Of a stretch of DNA of 64,000 nucleotides, positions 39,700-48,060 are shown one piece after another (within the stretch, counting starts at the first letter, position 1; every line of letters begins with the position of its first letter). The position numbers were made by a program, and so were the translations under genes. The stretch is from Halobacillus kuroshimensis DSM 18393 (GTDB lineage: Bacteria > Bacillota > Bacilli > Bacillales > Halobacillaceae): contig NZ_AUDY01000013.1 of NCBI RefSeq assembly GCF_000425705.1, positions 124,001 to 188,000 of the forward strand, in the 5' to 3' direction. The notes beneath the pieces are model-generated. The model ran no database searches. It had not been told where the DNA came from and saw only the letters and a list, made by a program, of their open reading frames with translations.

Positions 39700-42006
39700 T
39701 TATCCATCCGCCTGAATCAAGATGGCGGCTTCAACTCCTGAACCTTCCTGTGAAAAGAATTCCATACTCCCTCCGAGGCTGTTGACTCTCTGTCTGATTC
39801 CCGTTAAGCCCATGCTTTTTGCTGGCGACTTCTGTTGATTATTCTGAACACCCACTCCATCATCCTTATACGATAACATCACCATATCCCCATCATTCTT
39901 CAGTTCAAATTCAATCAAACTGGCCTTCGAATGCTTGGACGCATTATTCAACAGTTCCTGAGCAATGCGATAAAGCGTAAGCGCTTGTTCATCCCCAAGG
40001 TCAGCTGTGAAATAGTTATAATGATAGTCAATACGAAAGTCCTCCCGCTGACGGTAATGCTCAATCAAATAGGATAGTGCTTCCACAAAACCTGTTTCCT
40101 TTAAAAAAGGAGGGCGCAGAAAGGTGCACGTTTCCCTGATCTGACTGACAACCCCGAGCAAACCTTCCTGTACGTCAGAGAGCTCAACTTTTACATGACG
40201 ATCCAAGTGATCCAAGGCTGCTATGTCTTCCAATTTCCGATACCACACCAGCTGTTCCTGAAGAGCAGAATCATGCAGATCGGCGGAAAGTCTTGCTCTT
40301 TCCTCTTCCGAAAGCTTAAACATGAACCGGAGCATCCACGAAGGTACACGACGTTCGTCCTGGATCGAACTTTTTAAATCTTCGGTCACCCCTTCGATCA
40401 ATTGAAAATTTTCATATACGATGCTTGTATATTGAACGATGGTTTTCAGCCAACGCTGCTCATCCTGATTGAACGGCGTCCGGTTGACTTTTTGTTCAAT
40501 CCATAAAATATCGACCGTATCATGCTTTTCACTAAGCACATACCCTAATCCATCTTCCAATAGAAACGGCATTCCTATGGACAACGACTTTCCTTTATAG
40601 GAGATATAAGTCTGAATCAATTGGTAGGGGATGGACTCATCTCCCGCAATCAGATTCATCTCATTTTCTATTTTGTCATAAGAGAAAAGACAGGCATGCT
40701 CTACTGGAAGCACCTCTTTGATTTCACGCAGCAGTCTGTCATCCAATTCTTCTTTTTTCAATATTTTTGCTACATCATAGGAAAATCGATCAAGACTTAC
40801 CTGATAGTTAAACTTGTCTCCAAACAATTTGGAACGGAGAGAAAACTTTTCTTCAAAATAGAAAAACATTATCAATAACCCGTAGGTTAGAATCCCCAGC
40901 CTGATCCACTGCAGATCATCCAGATTCGTAAAGAAGACGAGCAGAATCATAACCACAGCCGTTAATAGGAAAGAAATAACCGCGTAGTAACGTAAACGGC
41001 TGTTAATAAAGTCGATATCAAATATCCGATCAGTCAGCACGAGGTAAAGAAAAAAGATCGGCAGAAAGATAAGAAATACCGCGGTTACAGGCGCAGGAAT
41101 CAATTCAACTCCGACAACCGCATTAGGCAGCGCTGTCAGAAAGATAAAAGGAAAAAACGAGACGATGATTCCGAAAATCGCATTTTGAAAAATCGACTTA
41201 TGTAAGGTTTTCCGAAAAGTCATATAGGAATACAGGAGAACACTCAAACCGAAAAGAATCTCCATGGAAAAAAGAATCAACTGTGTATTGCGGATCACTT
41301 CATAGTGCCCCAGCGACATCCAGAAAATGGATAGAGCATCCATAAGAACGACGACCAGATTAATAGAGTAGACCGCAGCCAATAGGCGCTTTTTGATCAA
41401 GTGAATCTCGTATTTCAGGAAATATTGATAATGAAAATGCAGAAACAGCACAGGAACCATCATCAAGCTAAAGCTGTTGATTATCCTCGCAAGACTATCC
41501 GTTCTCGCTGAGGCGCCGGCACTCAAATACCCAATACCAACAGCCAGAAGAAAGGCGATCAGATAAAACGCAATCGGGTCCTCCCGTTTTTTTACATAAA
41601 CCTGTAAAGAAAACGAAAATAAAACGAAAAATACAACCGTCGGCAGTATGGTATGATAAAGTAGCGTATTATAGTTCACCGGGTTTTGGACCTTATATTC
41701 CAACTCCGTTCCTTCTCTCATGACCTTCATCTGGTTAAGGTTACCGATCACCCCGTAGTTTTGAATGGAGTGGTACGTGTCCGCCTCCTGGTGGTTGACT
41801 TCAATAACATGATCTCCCGCTTTTATTTTCCGTTGAGCAGCCCAGCCGATTGAATCCACTTTCGTCACGATCAAAGCGCCTTCTTCATTCTTACTGACGT
41901 CAATACCTACATACGTTTTCGTCATCGTCACGAAAACTAAATAAAGAGCAACAACAAAGATAAAACTAAAATAAAAGATAAATCTCTTACTTTTTATTCG
42001 AGCCAT
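39700..42006 (-). CDS. comP: ComP-like sensor histidine kinase
   Basis: 768 residues with the ComP layout: TM1 near 10-28, an extracytoplasmic PDZ-like loop (about 35-110, VDSIGWAAQRKIKAGDHVIEVN), about seven further TM segments (115-375), then the kinase. The phospho-His is near 578 in LSADLHDSALQEQ (HisKA_3), and the N box is RIAQELLNNASKHSK near 680. It should sense the ComX pheromone and phosphorylate ComA. ATG 42006 has AAAGGGA 6 bases upstream; the earlier ATG 42012 abuts it. Confidence 0.9.
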   Translation of the reverse strand: MARIKSKRFIFYFSFIFVVALYLVFVTMTKTYVGIDVSKNEEGALIVTKVDSIGWAAQRKIKAGDHVIEVNHQEADTYHSIQNYGVIGNLNQMKVMREGTELEYKVQNPVNYNTLLYHTILPTVVFFVLFSFSLQVYVKKREDPIAFYLIAFLLAVGIGYLSAGASARTDSLARIINSFSLMMVPVLFLHFHYQYFLKYEIHLIKKRLLAAVYSINLVVVLMDALSIFWMSLGHYEVIRNTQLILFSMEILFGLSVLLYSYMTFRKTLHKSIFQNAIFGIIVSFFPFIFLTALPNAVVGVELIPAPVTAVFLIFLPIFFLYLVLTDRIFDIDFINSRLRYYAVISFLLTAVVMILLVFFTNLDDLQWIRLGILTYGLLIMFFYFEEKFSLRSKLFGDKFNYQVSLDRFSYDVAKILKKEELDDRLLREIKEVLPVEHACLFSYDKIENEMNLIAGDESIPYQLIQTYISYKGKSLSIGMPFLLEDGLGYVLSEKHDTVDILWIEQKVNRTPFNQDEQRWLKTIVQYTSIVYENFQLIEGVTEDLKSSIQDERRVPSWMLRFMFKLSEEERARLSADLHDSALQEQLVWYRKLEDIAALDHLDRHVKVELSDVQEGLLGVVSQIRETCTFLRPPFLKETGFVEALSYLIEHYRQREDFRIDYHYNYFTADLGDEQALTLYRIAQELLNNASKHSKASLIEFELKNDGDMVMLSYKDDGVGVQNNQQKSPAKSMGLTGIRQRVNSLGGSMEFFSQEGSGVEAAILIQADG

Positions 42007-42036
42007 TCCCATTCCCTTTCTTTTATAACGTCAAAA

Positions 42037-42059
42037 AAAGCCAGAGCATCTCTGGCTTT
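42037..42059 (-). terminator. Terminator or attenuator between comX and comP
   Basis: On the minus strand GCCAGAG and CTCTGGC pair across three bases with A/T extensions and are followed by a run of seven T. It would end most comQX transcripts before comP. Confidence 0.8.
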
Positions 42060-42077
42060 CAGGATCTCTATCATGGA

Positions 42078-42251
42078 TTACTTCCAGTAACACATTCTCC
42101 ACTCTATGCCCTGGAGATCATCTGATGCGAATACATCAATAAGGGCTTCCTTTTCCACTTCAGAAACACCTGGGAGGTCGGCTTTTCCCTCTTTTACAGC
42201 ATTCATAAGCGTTGGATTTTGTACAATCTTCTGAACCAATTCAAATAGCAT
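42078..42251 (-). CDS. comX: ComX-like pheromone precursor
   Basis: A 57-residue peptide between comQ and comP, as ComX requires. The leader (MLFELVQKIVQNPTLMNAVKEG) resembles the ComX leader; the C terminus is GIEWRMCYWK with Trp51 and Trp56. In known ComX peptides ComQ prenylates a Trp near the C terminus of the mature peptide; here either Trp could be modified. AAGGAGG lies 8 bases before ATG 42251; the extension to 42296 would overlap comQ and is rejected. Confidence 0.87.
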   Translation of the reverse strand: MLFELVQKIVQNPTLMNAVKEGKADLPGVSEVEKEALIDVFASDDLQGIEWRMCYWK

Positions 42252-42282
42252 GATTGTTTCCTCCTTATGCAAGATCCATCTT

Positions 42283-43221
42283 TTATAAATCTTCAATCCT
42301 CTTCCTCATTTGTTCCTTCCATTCCTGGCCTGCCTGGAACATGTCCAGCTTCCGGGACGCCTGCCTTTGATGTTTGCGGATCAGCACCTGGATATAGGGT
42401 ATGACAGCTGACCGGGATACCCACTCAAATAACGGCTGCTTCCTATCTGTGATAAACGATCCATCGACGCGGCCTTCATAGTAATCACGTATCCACCCTG
42501 CTTCCTCACTCCTTTCCTGTAAGAGCAGAAAAACAGGAAGCGTCCACTTCTTGTTAATGAGATCATTCTTAGAGTCAAAACGCACAATGTCCTGCAGGTC
42601 ATTCACTAATTGAGCCGCAATTCCAAAACTCTCAGCATACAACCGAATTCCTGAAAGGTCTTCATTCTCGCAAAAAGCTGCTCCGGCCATACAGGCACAA
42701 GCCATCAGCGAACCGGATTTCCGCTTGATCATCCTCAGAAACTCTTCCTCCGTAGAAGCTGATTCATTCAGGTCTGCGTGCTGGCCATTCACCGCCTGCA
42801 GGACCTGCTGATGCATGGCCTGAAGAGCATCCGAAGATGTTTCTTTTTGAAAAGGGGACGCTTGCATCAGCTGCATGCTCAGCATTAAAAACCCCGTCGA
42901 AATATTCATGGACGAGGCACTAGAGACCTGACTCCAAGGTTTATCTCCAGCATCTTCATCCTGAAGATCATCCAGGATATCGAGAGCCAGAATTAAAAAC
43001 TCGATAGCTGCCGATAAAACATACACACCTTCCTGCTTCTCCCTGCTATGGATGTGAAAGTGCAGCTGTGTCAACGGCGAAAAGGAAAACCCTTCTGCTT
43101 TCTTATAGGAGATAAAACGCTCGGCCAGTCGGGCAAGGCCGGCTTCGTTCATATGAGTCTTCACCGCTTGAACCATCATGCTGTATAAATGGTCGGGTGA
43201 ATAACCCGGAAACATTCCCAT
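42283..43221 (-). CDS. comQ: ComQ-like isoprenyl transferase
   Basis: A 312-residue member of the polyprenyl synthase fold specialised as ComQ. The first Asp-rich motif is ILDDLQDEDAG near 90-100, and the second is LVNDLQDIVRFD near 205-216. It should attach a geranyl or farnesyl group to ComX and assist its maturation. GGGAGG precedes ATG 43221. comX follows after 31 bases. Confidence 0.88.
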   Translation of the reverse strand: MGMFPGYSPDHLYSMMVQAVKTHMNEAGLARLAERFISYKKAEGFSFSPLTQLHFHIHSREKQEGVYVLSAAIEFLILALDILDDLQDEDAGDKPWSQVSSASSMNISTGFLMLSMQLMQASPFQKETSSDALQAMHQQVLQAVNGQHADLNESASTEEEFLRMIKRKSGSLMACACMAGAAFCENEDLSGIRLYAESFGIAAQLVNDLQDIVRFDSKNDLINKKWTLPVFLLLQERSEEAGWIRDYYEGRVDGSFITDRKQPLFEWVSRSAVIPYIQVLIRKHQRQASRKLDMFQAGQEWKEQMRKRIEDL

Positions 43222-43269
43222 ACGCCACCTCCCTTTCCAAAAAATGTGTCGATATCTGATTGCAAAACA

Positions 43270-43297
43270 ACACTATCACATCCAGAATAAACGTCAA
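43270..43297 (-). promoter_or_regulatory. Candidate promoter of comQX
   Basis: On the minus strand TTGACG (43292-43297) and TAGTGT (43270-43275) are 16 bases apart. The -10 box is poor. In the gap 43298-43870 I see only AT-rich sequence and short frames without ribosome sites. Confidence 0.35.
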
Positions 43298-43878
43298 AAG
43301 GTAGTAAAGTATTATGTAATTAGATAGAAAATTCTTCCCCCATCTTCCCTTGTGTACGTCCTCCACTCGTTTGTGACGGATTTACTCTCTCATAGGCTTG
43401 TGAGGAAATGTTACCTTTTTGTCATATAAATGTTATCTTTTCGTTATAATCAGAGTTTCCTATTCATGCTTGAAAGATGTTTTTCAAATACTCCTTAAAC
43501 AGCACAGCAGACGTACATCAGTGCCCCACACCTTTAAGCATTCATGAGTGTTTTGTATAGACAAATGATAAGCCGCCTTTACTTATCAGGCCGTCTTTGC
43601 TTAACACCATCGAAAGGTTCATTTTCTGACCGTACAAAAGAAACCGCTCTCATTCATATGCGTCTTTTTACACACGCTATTTTCCGTGAACAGGGCTATT
43701 ATAAATTTATGGGAATTAAAAGGGTTTAAATACCCAGCTTGTAATGTGACAATTTATGAAATTTTTTCTAGGACCACCCGTTTTGAAGGCCTATTTACTG
43801 TATTTTTACAAAGCACGACTTCTCACATTGACGTGTATCCCGGACAGCCCTCAACATAGACCATTCATAAATGAAGCA

Positions 43879-43907
43879 TTGCATCATCGCAGGAAATCCG
43901 ATATAAT
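43879..43907 (+). promoter_or_regulatory. Promoter of the argS T-box leader
   Basis: TTGCAT (43879-43884) and a perfect TATAAT (43902-43907) are 17 bases apart, giving a transcript start near 43914. Confidence 0.8.
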
Positions 43908-43919
43908 CTTTTCAACTAT

Positions 43920-44155
43920 TCAAAATCAATGACAAAGAGAGTAGCCGGCAGGAAGGTCACAGCGAACCGGGGGTGGTGGAAGCCCGGATGTCCTTCTGTC
44001 GGTGAACCGGACTTTGGAGATGTTCTTCTGAAACAGAAGTAGGAAGATCCGGGGGCACCCCGTTATCAAATTCAAGCGGCTGATTTATATTCAGCTATAA
44101 GAGTGGCACCGCGAGCCCAGGCCTCGTCTCTTTTTTTAGAGACGGGGCCTTTTTA
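43920..44155 (+). promoter_or_regulatory. T-box riboswitch of argS
   Basis: A classic T-box leader. Stem I is built on CCGGCAGGAAGG and CCTTCTGTCGG, with AGTA on its 5-prime side. The specifier region GGTGAACCGGA contains CGG (44008-44010), an Arg codon. The T-box GTGGCACCGCGAG is at about 44104-44116. The terminator GGCCTCGTCTC and GAGACGGGGCC lies at 44119-44150, followed by TTTTT. Uncharged tRNA-Arg should stabilise the antiterminator and turn on argS. Confidence 0.9.
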
Positions 44156-44176
44156 TATGGAAAAGGAGGAGTATAG

Positions 44177-45856
44177 ATGGAAAAGCAGATGACAGCACTT
44201 CAAATATCTCACATACTCGGAGAGGAATATCCACGCGAATGGGTGGAGTCATTGATAGAGGTCCCGAAAAAAGCATACTTTGGTGATGTCTCCTTCCCCT
44301 GCTTCGCTTTAGCCAAGTCGATGCGTAAAAAACCAGCCATCATTGCCGGCGAAATCGCCACCAGACTGAAACACCCTGTCTTTGATCAGGTGGAGGTCCA
44401 GGGTGGTTATATCAACATCTTTTTTGACCGCTCGTTCATTACCGAACATACGTTGAATCAAGTCCTTGAGGACCCTGAAGCTTATGGCAGCCACACCTTT
44501 GGGGAGGGGAAAAACGTAGTCTTTGATATGTCCTCTCCGAACATTGCCAAACCCTTCTCCATGGGTCACCTCCGCTCCACCGTCATTGGAAATGCCCTGG
44601 CCAATCTTATGGAAAAGTGCGGCTATACTCCCGTAAAGGTCAACTACATCGGAGATTACGGGACACAGTTCGGAAAACTACTGGCCGCCTACACCCGCTG
44701 GGGCGATCCAGATGTCGTCGAAGCTGATCCAATCAAGGAACTGACTAAGCTATATGTGACGTTCCACGAAGCTGCCGAGAAAGAACCTTCCCTCATTGAA
44801 GAAGGCAGAGAATGGTTCAAGAAGCTGGAAACTCAGGACCCGGAGGCTCTCACCCTTTGGAACTGGTTCCGCGAAGCCTCCCTGAACGAATTCAACACGT
44901 TATATGAAATGCTTGGAGTGGATTTTGATTGGACTCGTGGAGAGGCTTATTATACAGACAAAATGGAGCCTGTCATCAAACTTTTGGATGAAAAGGGTCT
45001 GTTGGAAACATCAGAAGGAGCGGATGTGGTTCAACTGGGAGATACGATGCCACCATGTCTAATCCGTAAAAGCAACGGTACCACTACCTATGCCACCCGT
45101 GATCTCGCTGCCGCCATCGACCGCTACCAGTCTTATCCTTTTGAAAAAAGTCTGTATGTTGTTGGCAGTGAACAATCGCTCCACTTTCAGCAGATGAAGC
45201 TTGTATTGAAAAAGGCGGGATTTGAGTGGGCAGACCGATTGGAGCATGTCTCGTTCGGGATGATTCTGCAGGATGGAAAAAAGATGTCTACGAGAAAAGG
45301 GAAGACGATTTTGTTGGAACAAGCCCTGGAGGAAGCCGTAGACCAGGCGCTCTTGAATATGAAAGAGAAAAATCCGAACCTCACGAACCCTGAAGAAACA
45401 GCACGCCAGGTCGGAGTTGGAGCCGTGATTTTTCACGATTTAAAGCAGGATCGACGTCATGACATTGAATTTTCTCTCGAGGATATGCTTACCTTTGAAG
45501 GAAATACCGGTCCTTATCTGCAGTACACCCATGCCCGCGCATGCTCGCTTTTACGTAAAGGCAGCTTTTCGGCAGAAACTCCGCAGCCGGCTGGTGACGA
45601 CCCTGAAGCCTGGCCTTTAGTGAAAGCGGTCCGTGCATTTCCGGAAATGACTCAAACGGCCTGCTCGACCAATGATCCGTCTAAAATTGCCCGTTACCTG
45701 CTGGACCTTGCCCGAACGTTCAATCACTATTATGCCAAATCAAAAATTCTCGGCTCCCCTTCCCAACAGGAACGCCTGACGCTCGTTTATGCATTTGCCG
45801 TCGTGCTGAAGGAAGGGCTGCGTCTGCTTGGAATGGCTGCACCAGAACATATGTAA
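44177..45856 (+). CDS. argS: Arginyl-tRNA synthetase
   Basis: A 559-residue class I ArgRS. N-terminal tRNA D-loop-binding domain, SPNIAKPFSMGHLRSTVIGNAL near 117-138 with the HIGH-equivalent GHL, YIGDYGTQFGKLL near 158, KKMSTRKGK near 374 as the KMSKS equivalent, and the C-terminal DALR anticodon domain (YLQYTHARACSLL onward). AAAAGGAGG precedes the start. The T-box leader makes it amino-acid-responsive; whether the genome holds a second argS cannot be seen here. Confidence 0.94.
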   Translation: MEKQMTALQISHILGEEYPREWVESLIEVPKKAYFGDVSFPCFALAKSMRKKPAIIAGEIATRLKHPVFDQVEVQGGYINIFFDRSFITEHTLNQVLEDPEAYGSHTFGEGKNVVFDMSSPNIAKPFSMGHLRSTVIGNALANLMEKCGYTPVKVNYIGDYGTQFGKLLAAYTRWGDPDVVEADPIKELTKLYVTFHEAAEKEPSLIEEGREWFKKLETQDPEALTLWNWFREASLNEFNTLYEMLGVDFDWTRGEAYYTDKMEPVIKLLDEKGLLETSEGADVVQLGDTMPPCLIRKSNGTTTYATRDLAAAIDRYQSYPFEKSLYVVGSEQSLHFQQMKLVLKKAGFEWADRLEHVSFGMILQDGKKMSTRKGKTILLEQALEEAVDQALLNMKEKNPNLTNPEETARQVGVGAVIFHDLKQDRRHDIEFSLEDMLTFEGNTGPYLQYTHARACSLLRKGSFSAETPQPAGDDPEAWPLVKAVRAFPEMTQTACSTNDPSKIARYLLDLARTFNHYYAKSKILGSPSQQERLTLVYAFAVVLKEGLRLLGMAAPEHM

Positions 45857-45871
45857 ATCAGGAACATTTCC

Positions 45872-45929
45872 AACATCCGCCCGCTTTCTATTATAATGAA
45901 GGTAAGACTTTAATCAGGGGGCGGATGTT
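45872..45929 (+). promoter_or_regulatory. Promoter inside an inverted repeat that covers the ribosome site
   Basis: AACATCCGCCC (45872-45882) is the exact complement of GGGCGGATGTT (45919-45929), and the right arm contains the only ribosome site of the next gene. TATAAT (45892-45897) lies between the arms. Confidence 0.5.
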
Positions 45930-45931
45930 CA

Positions 45932-46162
45932 ATGTATCCTTTGTACTATGCCATCATCATTGTTTTGTCGATTACCGCTTTGGTCGGTACGGTTGTCATT
46001 GCCAAAAACATGGACAAGTCAGAAAACCAGCTGACCCCGGAAGAGGATCTGCAGCACTTGAAATCCGATAATAAAGATCAAGGCAGCATTCCTTTACTTT
46101 CCACGATCTACGCGATCACTTTTGTAATCACTATTATTCTTATCTGGATTTTTATTTTCTAG
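45932..46162 (+). CDS. Small two-TM membrane protein
   Basis: A 76-residue protein with membrane segments near 5-24 and 55-75 and a charged central loop (DKSENQLTPEEDLQHLKSDNKDQ), probably with both ends on the same side. I recognise no family. The ribosome site GGGGGCGG can be masked by the inverted repeat described separately. It is a single gene 75 bases after argS. Confidence 0.65.
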   Translation: MYPLYYAIIIVLSITALVGTVVIAKNMDKSENQLTPEEDLQHLKSDNKDQGSIPLLSTIYAITFVITIILIWIFIF

Positions 46163-46518
46163 GGCCTGTTCCACTCACCATCAGGTCCTTTTTCCAGCGC
46201 CAGGCTTTTCCTAATCCCCGTTATCCACTGCCTACGCATTATCTCCATCGGAAATGATATGGCCCCAAGCTTTGCAGTCCTTGTATTCCCCTTCCTCTGC
46301 ACATTGACTATTTTTTACATAATTTGCGTAGAATGCACACATACTCTATTTAAAAACATGTTATCTTTCAAGCAGGTCTATGAATATCCTAATAACAGAA
46401 TGGTCACAGCTGCTTGGATGGAGAACGGTTTCACGGCAGGACAATCAGGGATTACCCAAGGAGGAAAAAGGGAATACACTTATCCCCCACACTCCACTGC
46501 CTAGAAATAAAAAAGGAG
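46163..46518 (+). other. Gene-poor gap before the ykuK-like gene
   Basis: A weak hairpin (AGGGCCTG and CAGGTCCT with TTTTT, 46162-46193) may terminate the preceding gene. TTGACT at 46304 and TAGAAT at 46329 are 19 bases apart, a poor promoter. The frame at 46259-46504 has no ribosome site and looks accidental. Confidence 0.4.
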
Positions 46519-46527
46519 ATGGCAAAT

Positions 46528-47052
46528 GTGCACCAGCCCGATTTGTTTCAAAACCTCACGCATAAAAAAATGGGATTTCCAGAAGTGTTCTCACATATTT
46601 TAACATTTATGAAACGGGAGCCTGTCGGGAATTACCGTTTGATGGTAGGAACAGATTCACAAGTCCACCCTTCCCGCACGCTGTTTATTACCGGAGTTGT
46701 CATTCAACGGGTAGGAAAAGGAGCCTGGGCCTGTTATCGCAAAGAAGTCATAACCAGGGAAATGACTACCCTGCATGAGCGGATTTCCTATGAAACGTCT
46801 TTAACAGAGCGGGTCGCCTCCCTTTTTACAGAAGAACGAAAAAATGAGTTAATTGATATCGTCCTTCCCCACATCTACAAAGGTGCGACATTTACAATGG
46901 AAGGACACATTGATATAGGTTCCGGTGACCGGAACCGGACAAGAGTCTATGTAAATGAAATGGTGGCGAGGATTGAATCCCTTGGTATGGAACCAAAAAT
47001 CAAGCCGGACTCGATTGCCGCCAGCAGCTATGCGAACCGATATACCAAATAA
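46528..47052 (+). CDS. ykuK: YkuK-family RNase H-like protein (DUF458)
   Basis: A 174-residue YkuK-type protein. LMVGTDSQVHPSRTLFITGVVIQR near 39-62 is the RNase H-like first strand with an acidic residue, ERISYETSLTERVASLF is a helix, and MEGHIDIGSGDRNRTRVYVNEMVARI near 129-154 carries further acidic positions. A nuclease-like fold is inferred; function is not established. The start is taken as GTG 46528, 9 bases from AAAAGGAG; ATG 46519 directly abuts that site, and starts further upstream lack a ribosome site. Confidence 0.82.
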   Translation: MHQPDLFQNLTHKKMGFPEVFSHILTFMKREPVGNYRLMVGTDSQVHPSRTLFITGVVIQRVGKGAWACYRKEVITREMTTLHERISYETSLTERVASLFTEERKNELIDIVLPHIYKGATFTMEGHIDIGSGDRNRTRVYVNEMVARIESLGMEPKIKPDSIAASSYANRYTK

Positions 47053-47087
47053 CCTCCCTAAGGTTGTTTGAAGGAGAGGAGCATTCT

Positions 47088-47342
47088 ATGTATCAAAAGG
47101 CTGTGACATCCCTCGTACTGGGCATCATGTCCATCTTCCTCCCTCTAGCCGGATTAATTACAGGCATCATCGGCATCGTGATGGCCAATGCCTTCTTACG
47201 CAGCGAAGAGGAGGAAAAAGAAAGCGGCCGTCACTTTGCGACAGCAGGAAAAATCTGTTCCATCATTGGGATCTGCATCCAGGTCAGTGTCCTGCTGATG
47301 CTGGCAGCCGGCTTCTACCTTTTCGGATTTTTCCACTCATAA
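47088..47342 (+). CDS. Small two-TM protein, DUF4190-like
   Basis: An 84-residue membrane protein: SLVLGIMSIFLPLAGLITGIIGIVMA near 7-32, a charged loop (RSEEEEKESGRHFATAGKI), and a second hydrophobic stretch near 53-82. The pattern is like the small DUF4190-type proteins common in Firmicutes. GGAGAGGAG precedes ATG 47088; the frame's extension to 47064 is rejected. It probably shares a transcript with ykuK. Confidence 0.72.
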   Translation: MYQKAVTSLVLGIMSIFLPLAGLITGIIGIVMANAFLRSEEEEKESGRHFATAGKICSIIGICIQVSVLLMLAAGFYLFGFFHS

Positions 47343-47345
47343 AAA

Positions 47346-47377
47346 ACGCCCTCCACATACATGGAGGACGTCTTTTT
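47346..47377. terminator. Bidirectional terminator
   Basis: ACGCCCTCCA and TGGAGGACGT pair with one mismatch, with A-rich and T-rich flanks, between converging genes. Confidence 0.75.
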
Positions 47378-47381
47378 GGAC

Positions 47382-48035
47382 TTATGCGTTTACTTTTTTC
47401 AGCTCTTGGAGAACTTCAGAAGGTTCCGCACGGTCTTTATAGTCAGATTTTGTATATTCGTATACAACCGTACCATCTGTATCAATGATGTAGGTAGCGG
47501 ATACTGGAAGCGTCCAGGAATCGTCTCCATTATGCTTGTCTACATTCAATCCTTTATCCTTATACACATCTACAAGATAATCCGGAAGCTCATAAACAAG
47601 GTTGAACTGCTGAGCAACTTTGTTTCCAACATCACTCAATACGTGATAATCCAGGTCGTTTTTCTCCTGAGTAGTCATGGATTGATCCGGCGTCTGCGGG
47701 CTGATGGCAATCAGCTGAGCTCCTTCATTGTGGATATCATCCATGATTTCCTGATACGCACGCAGCTCCATGTTGCAGTAAGGGCACCAGCCGCCGCGGT
47801 AGAAAGTTACGATAGCAGGACCCTGCTTCAGCTGTTCGGACAGCTGAACCTGACCGCCTTTGGCATCTGGAAGGATGAAGTCCGGGGCTTTTTCTCCTTT
47901 GGAAAGACCGTTCCCCTCTTCAGAGGCTTCCAATTCATTAATGGCGTCGCTCATTTTGTCCTGAACTTCCTGGGAAGCATTCTGTTTGAATTTCTCGATG
48001 TATTGGTCAAATTGTCTGCGCATATCTGTCGTCAT
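47382..48035 (-). CDS. Peroxiredoxin-like protein (AhpC/TSA family, CPYC type)
   Basis: A 217-residue thioredoxin-fold protein. The redox motif is FYRGGWCPYCNMELRAYQ near 80-97 (CxxC with both cysteines), in the AhpC/TSA context APDFILPDAKGGQVQLSE and AISPQTPDQS. The N-terminal 50 residues are a charged helix. It probably reduces peroxides or acts as a thiol oxidoreductase in the cytosol. AAAGGAG 8 bases before ATG 48035 decides the start; a longer start would overlap eutH. Confidence 0.85.
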   Translation of the reverse strand: MTTDMRRQFDQYIEKFKQNASQEVQDKMSDAINELEASEEGNGLSKGEKAPDFILPDAKGGQVQLSEQLKQGPAIVTFYRGGWCPYCNMELRAYQEIMDDIHNEGAQLIAISPQTPDQSMTTQEKNDLDYHVLSDVGNKVAQQFNLVYELPDYLVDVYKDKGLNVDKHNGDDSWTLPVSATYIIDTDGTVVYEYTKSDYKDRAEPSEVLQELKKVNA

Positions 48036-48060
48036 TTGAAAAACTCCTTTATAATCAATT

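Noticed and set aside
43544-43729. 61-residue frame in the gap between comQ and argS
   Set aside because: No ribosome site, no promoter close by and no protein-like composition.
46259-46504. 81-residue frame before the ykuK-like gene
   Set aside because: No ribosome site, and it overlaps the region where ykuK would be transcribed. Its hydrophobic start looks accidental.
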